Below, one piece after another: positions 32,933-41,508 of a stretch of DNA of 64,000 nucleotides. The number at the start of each line of letters is the position of its first letter. Positions within the stretch are counted from its first letter, which is position 1. Position numbers and translations under genes: made by a program. Under the pieces are notes generated by a model. That model made no database searches. It saw nothing but the letters and a program-made list of their open reading frames with translations, and was not told the origin of the DNA. The stretch covers positions 124,001-188,000 of the forward strand of contig DIXF01000011.1 in the NCBI GenBank assembly GCA_002448235.1. Reading direction: 5' to 3'. The stretch comes from Syntrophaceae bacterium UBA6087. GTDB lineage: Bacteria; Desulfobacterota; Desulfomonilia; UBA1062.

Positions 32933-35900
32933 TCATTTTTTTGCAGTCCGGCAGGAACCGGCGCGACTTTTCCAGGAGTTCGGACGGCAGCTTCAGGGCT
33001 CGCATAAGGGATTTCCTGACCGGGTCCGATACGGTTTCTACCGGGGCGAATCTCACGGAGGGGTCGTCGATATTCCCTTTTATTTTCATACTGACGACGA
33101 GCAGGCTGCCTTTGTCGCCGGTAAGGACCCACCCGACCAGGGGAATTGCATGGATTGCCTTGTCGATTGTCTCGAAGGGCTGGATGCCGAGGATCGCATT
33201 GATCTCCCTGCTTTTGAGGGAATAATCCCCTACGGCGGAGAATTGAAGCGAGTTGCTGTCGAGGTGGAAATCATCGAAGTGAACGAGGCTGTCGCTGATG
33301 GTAAAGGTCGAGGTTATTTCATTGTAGGGGAAGTTCTTGCTGGTAAGCTCCAGGTCGCGGGTTTGAACGATCTTATACACATTGAGCAGTGCAAATATCC
33401 TGGAAAACAATGCGTACTTCTTCAGCCTTCCCTCTTTTGCCACAAGACTGACCGTCCCGTTGACGGAATCGGGTCTGCCCGAAAGATGGCCGTCGATATC
33501 CATATTCCCCCGTATCCAGTCCTGCTCGGATGAAAACGTACTCAAGAACCGGTGAATGTTGACCTTCTTGAGGGTAAACACTGTGTCGAAAGAGCGGAGG
33601 CCCGAGGAATCAACCGATAAGGCGCCATGGGCGGAGCAGGATTCCCCTTCCATGGCCATCTCCGTAAGATTGAGCACGCCGTCTTTTAAAAAGGCTTCCA
33701 TGTTTGCTTCTTCCACCGGGATCCCGTAGAGGTCGAGATTCAGGATCTTGAGGTGCCCCTGGGCCTTGTAAGCCGTGATATCCCGCGGGGTACCGCCTTC
33801 CTTTGCCGGTGGCAGGGGAAGCACCAGGCCGGACATGGTGACGTCGCCCTTGAAGGCGGGTGTGTCATCCATGATGAGCGACCAGTTCAAGAGCGTCATC
33901 TTAAGATCATCGTAAGTAAGCTTGAGCGTCTTGCTCGACAGCGTTGACCCGGCGATATGCAAGGGACCGTCCAGGACGAGCGATGCATCTTTAATGGAAA
34001 GTGCAGCCTGTCTGCACGTCAGGAGCCCATTGACGGAAACGTCTTTGCCCCAGGTTATGTCCATGTCGCCCCGCAGACTCCCTGAAAGGTCTTTAAGGCT
34101 TTCTTTCTGCACGGCCTCGAACAGGCCCAGGTCGATGAGCCCTTTCAGCCTGATTTTCCCTTCCCGCCCGTCCATATTCCCCGACATGGAAAGCTTCCCT
34201 GTGGACGTTGGATAGGCTTCTCCCTGAAGGGTCAGCGACAGTTTGGGCCAGAGTTTTCCTTTGATGCTCGTCATAGCCCGGACAGGCTTTCCCTTTACCT
34301 TGTATGCGGTGTCGAACAAGGTGAAATTACCAGAGCTGACTTCTGCCGAGGCAGAGATGTCCGGTCCCGTCCCGGTCCCCTTGACCGAGATCGTCGTACC
34401 TTTCCCCAGACGGAAATTTTCGGTTGATACCAGCCCGTCTATGGATGCTTTAAAGGATGAGCGCATGGTCTCTTCGAACGGATCGGCGAGAAGAATCTCC
34501 AGGGAGCGGATATGGCGGTCGCCTACGATGAGCCGTGAGGATATTGACAGAGGTGAACCAAAGCTCTCGGAAGCGGCCGAACCGCTTAAGCTCTTGATGC
34601 TCTGTGATCCCCACGTATAGGCGCAGCCCTTCAGGTCTACCCTTCCTCGGGCTTGCAGAGGCTTGGCCGATTCCTCATCCCACCAGAAATGCGTATCTCC
34701 GGAAATCCTTCCTTCCCTTACATCGGAGATGCCGGAGAACAGGTCAAAGACATACTCGGGAGCGCCTGCGGCATTCCAGGTATCGAGGAAGTCATGGGCA
34801 GCCATGTCCACCTTCACATCTACCCCGACCCTCCAGTATGGGAGGATGATCCCTGGAAAGGAAAGGTTGACGTTTTCGATCCGGGAATTGTTCATCGTTC
34901 CGGTCAGATTCCTGAGGAGAATGTCGCCGTTGCCGAATATTACCCGGCCAGTGATGCCCGTAATCCTTTCAGGCCCTAAGCCGGCTCCGAAGCTCTGGCC
35001 CATGATCTCTTCCACCACATAGATATGGTCGATGAAATTATCGAAGGTAATGAGGCCATCCACCGGACCCTCGTATCGGGCGACGGTAAAACGGGATTGT
35101 CCTCCTCGAATCTGGGAAAAGAGCAGCTTGGAAAGCCATGGCTCGAATTCATGAGCAGGGAGCAGTTCCGCGATCCGTTCGTATTCGAAGGTGCTTGAGC
35201 TCATATCGAGCGTAACTGATGCTCCTGTGCCTTTGGAAAGGTCTCTGATCCGGCCTGATCCGTTTACCTCGATCAGGGGCGTTGTCGCCTCGATCTTGCC
35301 GAGCGTAAGAGCTTTTTCGTCACCTACGGCCTCCAGAGAGATGCCGAAGGTGGAGATCTCTTTTTCAGACCAGGGAAACCGTAAGCGCTCGCCTGTCGCT
35401 TTCAAGACCGATGAGGCTTTCTTGCCCGTGAGGTTGAAATCCGCACTTATCCTTAAAACTCCACCCATGCCTTTTGAGACATGGGAGAGGTCCATGGCGT
35501 CGGAGGTGAGAGTGCCTTCCCACCCATCGGTATTATGAGCCTTGAGGCTTGCCCTGCCCCCGAGAACCAGGGCATCGAGATCCACCCGATGAGTTTCTAT
35601 GGAGCCGTTTATGCGAGCGATGACGGTCTGCGAGTCTCTGCCGGGAAGCTTCAGCATTCCGTCATTGATTTCGATTGACGGAGAATCTCCGTCTTCCCCT
35701 TTCAGATCCAGCTTTTTGAACGTTTCGTAATCCAGGATGACGACGGGCTTATCGAATTCAATCCGTGAAAGGCGAATGCGTCCGAACATGGCTTCCCAGA
35801 GAGACAGTCTGATCGAAACTTCCTGTGCCGTGATAAGCGGGTTTGAAGGATCTCCGATCCGGACTGCCGAAAGATTGATGGCGGCGCCCGGAAAGAAGCT

Positions 35901-36077
35901 TACCGAGCTCTTGCCGATAGATACCGGCTGGTGCAGGGCTTCGGCAAGGATCTCCGTCAGGTTGGCGGAAAGCAGTGCCGGGAGCAGGTTCTTGACCGCG
36001 CGGTGTACGGATAGGCCGCCGATGAGGACAAGAACGCACACCGTAACGGCTATGGCTATTTTCCTAGATGCCTTCAT
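32910..36077 (-). CDS. AsmA/YhdP-like large envelope protein
   Basis: A 1055-residue protein with one N-terminal transmembrane helix (IAIAVTVCVLVLIGGLSV) and a very long, beta-rich periplasmic region. The N terminus (LTEILAEALHQPVSIGKSSV...RLSRIEFDKPVVILDY) and the C-terminal AsmA-like block (residues 850-1030) are characteristic of AsmA/YhdP/TamB-type proteins, which form hydrophobic grooves thought to carry phospholipids between the inner and outer membrane. It stands alone on the minus strand between hflX and serS. Its 3' end overlaps hflX. Confidence 0.85.
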   Translation of the reverse strand: MKASRKIAIAVTVCVLVLIGGLSVHRAVKNLLPALLSANLTEILAEALHQPVSIGKSSVSFFPGAAINLSAVRIGDPSNPLITAQEVSIRLSLWEAMFGRIRLSRIEFDKPVVILDYETFKKLDLKGEDGDSPSIEINDGMLKLPGRDSQTVIARINGSIETHRVDLDALVLGGRASLKAHNTDGWEGTLTSDAMDLSHVSKGMGGVLRISADFNLTGKKASSVLKATGERLRFPWSEKEISTFGISLEAVGDEKALTLGKIEATTPLIEVNGSGRIRDLSKGTGASVTLDMSSSTFEYERIAELLPAHEFEPWLSKLLFSQIRGGQSRFTVARYEGPVDGLITFDNFIDHIYVVEEIMGQSFGAGLGPERITGITGRVIFGNGDILLRNLTGTMNNSRIENVNLSFPGIILPYWRVGVDVKVDMAAHDFLDTWNAAGAPEYVFDLFSGISDVREGRISGDTHFWWDEESAKPLQARGRVDLKGCAYTWGSQSIKSLSGSAASESFGSPLSISSRLIVGDRHIRSLEILLADPFEETMRSSFKASIDGLVSTENFRLGKGTTISVKGTGTGPDISASAEVSSGNFTLFDTAYKVKGKPVRAMTSIKGKLWPKLSLTLQGEAYPTSTGKLSMSGNMDGREGKIRLKGLIDLGLFEAVQKESLKDLSGSLRGDMDITWGKDVSVNGLLTCRQAALSIKDASLVLDGPLHIAGSTLSSKTLKLTYDDLKMTLLNWSLIMDDTPAFKGDVTMSGLVLPLPPAKEGGTPRDITAYKAQGHLKILNLDLYGIPVEEANMEAFLKDGVLNLTEMAMEGESCSAHGALSVDSSGLRSFDTVFTLKKVNIHRFLSTFSSEQDWIRGNMDIDGHLSGRPDSVNGTVSLVAKEGRLKKYALFSRIFALLNVYKIVQTRDLELTSKNFPYNEITSTFTISDSLVHFDDFHLDSNSLQFSAVGDYSLKSREINAILGIQPFETIDKAIHAIPLVGWVLTGDKGSLLVVSMKIKGNIDDPSVRFAPVETVSDPVRKSLMRALKLPSELLEKSRRFLPDCKKMTIPGKEN

Positions 36078-36276
36078 TATTCATCCGGGGAAAGGAACTG
36101 AACATTACCGGAGGCTATTAGCATAAAGCACGGATTTTTGTAATGGAGAAATAGCTCCTTCAGCAGGGCCAGGTACGTGGTGGGTATGATCATCGGGTAT
36201 AGGAAAAGTACGCCAACCCGATAGTTTTTTTGTTTAAAGATTCAAATATGGCCGCAATTTCACATAGAGTGATCGC

Positions 36277-36306
36277 TTGACGTGACAGCCGTGAAGGTGA
36301 TACTAT
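36277..36306 (+). promoter_or_regulatory. Predicted sigma70 promoter of serS
   Basis: -35 TTGACG (36277-36282), an 18-bp spacer and -10 TACTAT (36301-36306). The -10 ends 7 nt before the serS ATG (36314), so the transcript would start at the codon or one base ahead of it. No T-box or other leader structure is present. Confidence 0.6.
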
Positions 36307-36313
36307 CTCATCC

Positions 36314-37588
36314 ATGCTAGACATAAAAACCATCAGGCAAAACATTGACTTGGTAAAGAGGGCGCTGGAGAATCGCGGCTCGAGCGTGGAGCTTGGTTTC
36401 CTCCTCGATCAGGATGCAAAGAGGAGATCCCTCATTCAGGAAGCCGATGAGCTTAAATCAAAGCGGAACCAGTTCTCTAACCGCATCGCCAAGGAGAAGT
36501 CTTCCGGCGTGGATCTCGAAGCGGAAAAGAACGAGATGCGCTCGATGTCCGACAGGATCAAATCCATCGATGTCGAGATCAGGGAAGTGGAGGAGGCCAT
36601 GAACGGGTTCATCATGGAGATTCCCAACATTCCCCATGAAAGCGTTCCGGTGGGCAGGGATTCCGGCGACAATCAGATAGTTCGGTCGTGGGGCGAGAAG
36701 CCCGAATTCTCCTTTACCCCCAAGGATCACTGGGATATCGGAGAAGGACTCGGCATTCTCGACTTCAAGCGCGCGGCAAAGGTCACCGGGGCACGCTTTG
36801 TTATCAACTGGGGCGCGGGGGCTCTTATGGAAAGGGCTATCGTTAACCTTATGCTCGATGTCCACACCAGAGAGCACGGCTGCAGGGAGGTTCTTACTCC
36901 CTTCATGGTGAACCGGGAGAGCATGACCGCAACCGGCCAGTTGCCGAAATTCGAAGAGGAGCTCTTTGCGACCAACAATGACTATTTCCTGGTGCCCACT
37001 GCCGAGGTGCCGGTAACCAATCTCTACCGGTCAGAAACCCTCAATGAAGAAGACCTGCCCGTAAAGCTCGTATCCTATACCCCCTGCTTCAGGCGGGAGG
37101 CCGGTTCCTACGGCAAGGACACGAGAGGTCTCATCAGGCTTCACCAGTTCAACAAGGTGGAGCTCGTACGGTTCGCCCATCCTTCCCGGTCGTATACCGA
37201 CCTTGAAGAGCTCACGGGCGAAGCCGAGGATATCCTGAAGAAACTCGGGCTTCATTACCGGGTCGTGTGCCTGTGCACGGGCGATCTTGGATTCTCTTCC
37301 GCCAAGACCTACGACTTGGAGGTCTGGATGCCCGCCCAGGGGGTTTACCGGGAGATTTCTTCCTGTAGCAATTTCGAAGATTTTCAGGCACGCAGGGGGC
37401 AGATCCGCTATAAAGCGAAGCAGGCAAAAAAGACAGAGCTCTGCCATACCTTGAACGGCAGCGGCCTCGCCGTAGGCAGGACACTGGCGGCTGTCCTCGA
37501 GAATTATCAGAAAGAGGACGGAACCGTTATGGTGCCTGAGGTTCTCAAGCCTTATATGAAGCTTGACCTCATTACACCAATCAGTTAA
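36314..37588 (+). CDS. serS: Seryl-tRNA synthetase
   Basis: A 424-residue class II aminoacyl-tRNA synthetase. The N-terminal tRNA-binding coiled coil (residues 1-105) begins MLDIKTIRQNIDLVKRAL. Motif 2 is FRREAGSYGKDTRGL followed by RLHQFNKVE, the serine pocket is EISSCSNFEDFQARR, and motif 3 is NGSGLAVGRTLAAVLE. Length and motifs are normal. The stop codon is only 15 nt upstream of a serine tRNA gene, so enzyme and tRNAs probably share a transcript. Confidence 0.97.
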   Translation: MLDIKTIRQNIDLVKRALENRGSSVELGFLLDQDAKRRSLIQEADELKSKRNQFSNRIAKEKSSGVDLEAEKNEMRSMSDRIKSIDVEIREVEEAMNGFIMEIPNIPHESVPVGRDSGDNQIVRSWGEKPEFSFTPKDHWDIGEGLGILDFKRAAKVTGARFVINWGAGALMERAIVNLMLDVHTREHGCREVLTPFMVNRESMTATGQLPKFEEELFATNNDYFLVPTAEVPVTNLYRSETLNEEDLPVKLVSYTPCFRREAGSYGKDTRGLIRLHQFNKVELVRFAHPSRSYTDLEELTGEAEDILKKLGLHYRVVCLCTGDLGFSSAKTYDLEVWMPAQGVYREISSCSNFEDFQARRGQIRYKAKQAKKTELCHTLNGSGLAVGRTLAAVLENYQKEDGTVMVPEVLKPYMKLDLITPIS

Positions 37589-37603
37589 TGAGATATTCGC
37601 ACC

Positions 37604-37691
37604 GGAGGGATGGCCGAGTGGTTGAAGGCGGCGGTCTTGAAAACCGTTGTACCGTAAGGTACCGCGGGTTCGAATCCTGCTCCCTCCGCCA
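37604..37691 (+). tRNA. tRNA-Ser (anticodon TGA)
   Basis: An 88-nt gene including encoded CCA. The acceptor stem GGAGGGA pairs with TCCCTCC, the anticodon loop CTTGAAA carries TGA at 37638-37640, there is a long class II variable arm, and the T loop is GGTTCGAATCC. It lies 15 nt after serS. Confidence 0.97.
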
Positions 37692-37697
37692 AGGGCC

Positions 37698-37790
37698 GGA
37701 GAGATGGCCGAGTGGACGAAGGCGTTCGCCTGCTAAGCGAATGTAGGGTCATAAGCTCTACCGAGGGTTCGAATCCCTCTCTCTCCGCCA
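37698..37790 (+). tRNA. tRNA-Ser (anticodon GCT)
   Basis: A 93-nt gene including encoded CCA. The acceptor stem GGAGAGA pairs with TCTCTCC, the stem TTCGC/GCGAA encloses anticodon GCT at 37732-37734, and a long class II variable arm and a normal T arm follow. It is 6 nt after the first serine tRNA, so the two form one processing unit. Confidence 0.97.
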
Positions 37791-37901
37791 TGTTTTCTTT
37801 CTTTATCTTCCTGGTCCATCACTGAATCTCATAATGTCTTCTCGGTTTTCTTTCGTGAAAAGCCCTGGAATATTAGATAGGTAGTGTTTAGTTCGGAGGA
37901 G

Positions 37902-38250
37902 AAGGGGAGGCAGGGGGCCTGCGGGGCCGCAAAGGCGCTTTTTGAAGCATCCGGCGGCAAAGCGGAAAAGGCTGACCCGTAAACTCGCTCCGCTCAGACA
38001 GTACGGGTCAAAGATGCCTTTTTCGCTTTGCCGGGATGCATTTACAAAAAACGCCAACGCGGCCCCTTAAGGCCCCCTGCCTCCCCTTAAGCACATCCGT
38101 TGCCGGTTCCTTCGTTTTCTTTTTCCAGTAGGTGCTCGAAATCACGGGAAGGAGATGCAACCCTTCAATCCAGGTACTAGAATACCGGACTTAAGACCAG
38201 CACCCTTACGGGCCTGTTCGCTTCGCCGTCCAATGCCCAGACGTGTCACC
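37902..38250. repeat. Dispersed palindromic repeat, copy 2
   Basis: The second copy of the element at 13477. The palindromic core is 37902-38090 with the same arm pairs, including AAGGGGAGGCAGGG with CCCTGCCTCCCCTT and GACCCGTA with TACGGGTC, and a shorter apical loop. The conserved 3' flank runs to about 38250 and holds an additional stretch of about 66 nt (38165-38230) that copy 1 lacks, after which both share GCCCAGACGT. It lies downstream of the serS-tRNA unit and upstream of a small gene. Confidence 0.9.
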
Positions 38251-38457
38251 TCCGACCTCCTTCGACCGTATCTACTTTTTTAGCCGGTGCTACCCTAGAT
38301 ACTTTTTGTTATCCGACGCCCATGCTTTCCGTCTGTCCTTGACATGTTCAAGATTCAAGAACTCCGCAATCGATAGTATTTCGGCCGTTCATGCCATCCT
38401 ATAGGGTGCCGATAAAGATCAGTACAGGATCGGTTAAACGCCATCAGGGATGATGGG
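38251..38457. other. Intergenic stretch between repeat copy 2 and the small gene
   Basis: There is no supported gene here. A TTGACA at 38339-38344 has no convincing -10 box at the right distance. The sequence resembles neither neighbour and may be residue of the repeat element. Confidence 0.35.
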
Positions 38458-38470
38458 AAGGAGTTCATGG

Positions 38471-38581
38471 ATGACAAAGAGAGAGATTATCAAGGCATTG
38501 ATCATGAGCCCCTGCTACTTGAGCCTCAAGCTCAAAGAGCGGGCACGGCTCGTCCAGAGGCTCATACTCCTGCACAGGTAG
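38471..38581 (+). CDS. Small hypothetical protein, 36 residues
   Basis: A short gene from ATG 38471 to TAG 38579-38581, with a consensus ribosome binding site AAGGAG (38458-38463) 7 nt upstream. The peptide starts MTKREIIKALIMSPCYL and continues basic and leucine-rich (LKLKERARLVQRLILLHR), which would form an amphipathic helix pair. I do not recognise a family. It sits in the gap after repeat copy 2 and ends 6 nt before the end of the converging priA gene. The ribosome binding site, start and clean coding pattern make it likely real, but it is short enough that chance cannot be ruled out. Confidence 0.55.
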   Translation: MTKREIIKALIMSPCYLSLKLKERARLVQRLILLHR

Positions 38582-38587
38582 GGCGTA

Positions 38588-40741
38588 TCAGAGCATCGTA
38601 TATGGATCCACATCGATCTTCACCCGCACACCAGAAGGGGTCTGCATTCGCTCGATGCGGTCGAGGACTGTGTGGAGCTTGCCGCGGTCCTTGGAGGTAA
38701 GAATCACGTGCCACCGATAGGTATTCCGCAGGAGCGATATGGGCGCCGGAGCCGGTCCCATGAGCGTGATCTCCCCGGGGTTCAGTCTTGCCGCCGCCTC
38801 ATTGATCGCCTTCATGGCGAGCTCGTTGCTCGATGAGGAGAAGATGCACCGCGCCATGTGGCTGAACGGCGGAAACCCGGAGGCCTTCCTCACCTCCTGC
38901 TCCGTCGTGATCATACCCTTGTAGTTGTACTCCGAGATCGACTGTATCAGGGGATGATCCGGGATGAGCGTCTGGATGATGACCCTTGTGTCTGCCGCGC
39001 GTCTTCCTGCCCGGCCGGCCACCTGGACCACGTGCTGGAACGTCCGCTCTCCCGCCCGGAAATCGGGCATGTAGAGGAGCTGCTCCGCATGCATGACCCC
39101 CACGAGGGTAAGGTGAGGGAAATCGTGGCCCTTCGAGATCATCTGGGTGCCCACAATGATATCCACATCCCTGTTTCTGATGGCCTCAAGGGCATTGGTC
39201 AGCTTTCGCGAAGTGGTGATTTCGTCTGAATCCATCCTTAAGATCCCGGCCTCGGGAAAGAGTTCGCTTACCGTATGCATGATCTTTTCCGTGCCTATAC
39301 CCATCCGCCGCATGTCGAGGCAGCCGCATTTCGGGCATACTTCGGGCAATGCAAGAGAGTAGCCGCAGTAATGGCACAGCCCGATCCCCCTGGCCCTGTG
39401 ATAGGTCAGGCTCCGGTCGCATCGGATGCACTTCAGGGTAGCACCGCATCCCGGACAGACCATCGCGGCGGAGAATCCGCGCCGGTTGATAAAGAGAAGC
39501 ACCTGCTCGTCTTTGGCCAGCGTATCGCGGACGGCGTCGAAGAGCTGGTCCGACACAGGGCTTTCGACCCCTCTCATGTCGACGATCTCGATCCCGGGCA
39601 GGCTCGCGCTCCCGGTCCGCGAGGACATCGTGATAAGGCTCGTGGCATCGTGTGACGATTTGATATACGCATCCATGCTCGGGGTGGCTGAGCCCAGAAT
39701 TACTACAGCCCGGTTATTCTTTGCCCTGAGAATGCTCAAATCACGTGCATTGTACGGGATCCCATCCTCCTGCTTGTAGCTGCTGTCGTGCTCTTCGTCG
39801 ACAACGATCAGGCCCAGGTTCTGAAGCGGTGAAAAGATCGCCGACCTCGTGCCGAGGACAAAGCTTGCCTGCGAGCGGGAGGCTTTCAGAAATTCCCGCG
39901 CCCGTGCAGCAGCCGGGAGTCCGGAATGGAATACCGCCATGTCGCAGGGGATCCGTTTCTGGATCATGGAAATGGTCTGGGGGGTAAGCGCTATCTCCGG
40001 GACGAGGTAGAGTACGGAGCGGCCCATTTCGAGGGCCTTCATGGCGCAGGCGAGATACACCTCGGTCTTTCCGGAGCCCGTGATGCCGTGGAGAAGGAAG
40101 GTTTTGAACCGCTCCTCCGCCATGGTTTTCGTGATCTCTTGTATGGCTGCTGTCTGTTCGTCAGTATACTGAACGGGCATGACATTCCTGATAACTTGTT
40201 GTGCCTGCACGGGGATGTAGGGCTTCCGCTCCAGGAATCCCCTCTTGATGAGCGAATTGAGCGACTGTGTTCCGCCGGGAAACATCTCCCGGTACCTTTC
40301 TGCGGAGAGTCCCTGCCCGGGAACGGCTTGAAGGATCTCGTGCTGTTTCCTGCCCACGACGCCTTTGCCGGTTCCTGTCCGGTAGATCCTTAAATCTTCG
40401 GGGAAAATACCGGCCTTTGCCTGGCGGAGATAAGGCGGAAACGCAAGCGATATGGTGGCGCCCGGCCGGGAATGGTAATAGCGTGATGTCCACAGGAGCA
40501 GGTCCAGGAGTTCCTGGGGAATCAGGGGATTTTCGTCAAGAATGCTCAAGATGGGCTTGAGGCCGGGGTTTTCTTCCGTTTCGTTCTTTGTGGATACGAC
40601 TACGCCGACCTTTTTTACCTGCCGTAAGGGGACAACGACCCGGGAGCCGTTTACGAGAGACATCCCGTCGGGTACCGAGTAGGTGAGCATCATGGGGACG
40701 CCCGCCATGACCGCAATCTCAGCTGTCTGGAACTTGTTCAT
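38588..40741 (-). CDS. priA: Primosomal helicase PriA
   Basis: A 717-residue DEXH helicase that restarts stalled replication forks. The N-terminal DNA-binding part (residues 1-180) includes SRVVVPLRQVKKVGVVV. The helicase core has Walker A GITGSGKTE, the DEEH box in VVDEEHDSSYKQ, and the zinc-binding insertion with CPGCGATLKCIRCD, LCHYCGYS and VCPKCG. Helicase motif VI lies in VQVAGRAGRR. The start at ATG 40741 is chosen by homology of MNKFQTAEIAV to the usual PriA start. It has no strong ribosome binding site. It is divergent from the HEAT-repeat operon. Confidence 0.95.
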   Translation of the reverse strand: MNKFQTAEIAVMAGVPMMLTYSVPDGMSLVNGSRVVVPLRQVKKVGVVVSTKNETEENPGLKPILSILDENPLIPQELLDLLLWTSRYYHSRPGATISLAFPPYLRQAKAGIFPEDLRIYRTGTGKGVVGRKQHEILQAVPGQGLSAERYREMFPGGTQSLNSLIKRGFLERKPYIPVQAQQVIRNVMPVQYTDEQTAAIQEITKTMAEERFKTFLLHGITGSGKTEVYLACAMKALEMGRSVLYLVPEIALTPQTISMIQKRIPCDMAVFHSGLPAAARAREFLKASRSQASFVLGTRSAIFSPLQNLGLIVVDEEHDSSYKQEDGIPYNARDLSILRAKNNRAVVILGSATPSMDAYIKSSHDATSLITMSSRTGSASLPGIEIVDMRGVESPVSDQLFDAVRDTLAKDEQVLLFINRRGFSAAMVCPGCGATLKCIRCDRSLTYHRARGIGLCHYCGYSLALPEVCPKCGCLDMRRMGIGTEKIMHTVSELFPEAGILRMDSDEITTSRKLTNALEAIRNRDVDIIVGTQMISKGHDFPHLTLVGVMHAEQLLYMPDFRAGERTFQHVVQVAGRAGRRAADTRVIIQTLIPDHPLIQSISEYNYKGMITTEQEVRKASGFPPFSHMARCIFSSSSNELAMKAINEAAARLNPGEITLMGPAPAPISLLRNTYRWHVILTSKDRGKLHTVLDRIERMQTPSGVRVKIDVDPYTML

Positions 40742-40794
40742 GGGAACGAGGCTAGCACTATTGGGATAAAGGTGAAACTGTTTTTTAGATACTC

Positions 40795-40824
40795 TTGACT
40801 CCCGCTCACAATACCCTTTATACT
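40795..40824 (+). promoter_or_regulatory. Predicted sigma70 promoter of the HEAT/ParA operon
   Basis: -35 TTGACT (40795-40800), an 18-bp spacer and near-consensus -10 TATACT (40819-40824). The predicted start near 40832 leaves a leader of about 19 nt with GGAGGAG before the TTG at 40851. Confidence 0.6.
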
Positions 40825-40850
40825 TCGGCGCAAAGGAAACGGAGGAGTTC

Positions 40851-41507
40851 TTGAAACGGGTAGGTTTGGACCAGATCTTACTTGATCTAAAAGACAGCGA
40901 CCCTGAAATCAAGAAGTTGGCAGCTCACGGCCTCCTGAGGGATCCGTCCTGTTCGGGTGAACTCATTGAGTCCATTCTGAAAGAAGCCGATCACGCCACC
41001 GCTGCCATACTCTACGAGATCCTTTTCGAAGATGAAAACGACTTCTCCTCAGTTTTCTATGCCGCCTCAAACGACCCTGACCCCAAGATAAGGCGGCTCG
41101 CCATACGGTATCTGTTCAGGAGGGGCACGTTTACTATTGAAGACGGCATACGGTGGCTTTCGGACGACGATCCCTATGTGCGCAGGAGGGTAATCAGCTA
41201 TCTCTTCTGGATCAATGACAAGTCAGCCCTCGAGCCGGTAGTCCGTCTCGCTGTCGATGACCCCGACCCCACGGTGAGAAAGGATGCATTGCGGCTGGTG
41301 GGGATATGGGGTAGTAAGGAAGAGATCCAGCATGTGATCAGGGCACTCGAAGACAGCACCTTCGATGTCAGGATGCAGGCGATCAGAACGTTGAAGCGGC
41401 TCACCGGAGAGGACTTCGGCGAGCCCGTCGGAGCTTCCGATGACGAATTCGAATGGATCATTGCAAAGTGGCAAGGCTGGTGGGAATTAATGAGAGAAAG
41501 GATATAA
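40851..41507 (+). CDS. HEAT-repeat protein
   Basis: A 218-residue soluble protein of five to six HEAT-like repeats (for example DPDPKIRRLAIRYLFRRG, DDPYVRRRVISYLFW and DPDPTVRKDALRLVG). There is no catalytic motif. The C terminus, after residue 185, is acidic then aromatic (IIAKWQGWWELM). The start is a TTG at 40851 with GGAGGAG just ahead, and a TTG five codons later is an alternative. It is the first gene of a four-gene operon with a ParA-like ATPase 1 nt downstream, so it probably forms a complex with or anchors that system. The function is unknown. Confidence 0.82.
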   Translation: MKRVGLDQILLDLKDSDPEIKKLAAHGLLRDPSCSGELIESILKEADHATAAILYEILFEDENDFSSVFYAASNDPDPKIRRLAIRYLFRRGTFTIEDGIRWLSDDDPYVRRRVISYLFWINDKSALEPVVRLAVDDPDPTVRKDALRLVGIWGSKEEIQHVIRALEDSTFDVRMQAIRTLKRLTGEDFGEPVGASDDEFEWIIAKWQGWWELMRERI

Positions 41508-41508
41508 A

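Noticed and set aside
37803..38057. An 84-codon minus-strand frame
   Set aside because: It lies across the palindromic repeat and is not kept open in the other copy.
38467..38700. A 77-codon frame starting 4 nt before the small gene
   Set aside because: It runs into the end of priA in antisense. The 36-codon frame one base over has better ribosome binding site spacing and a clean end.
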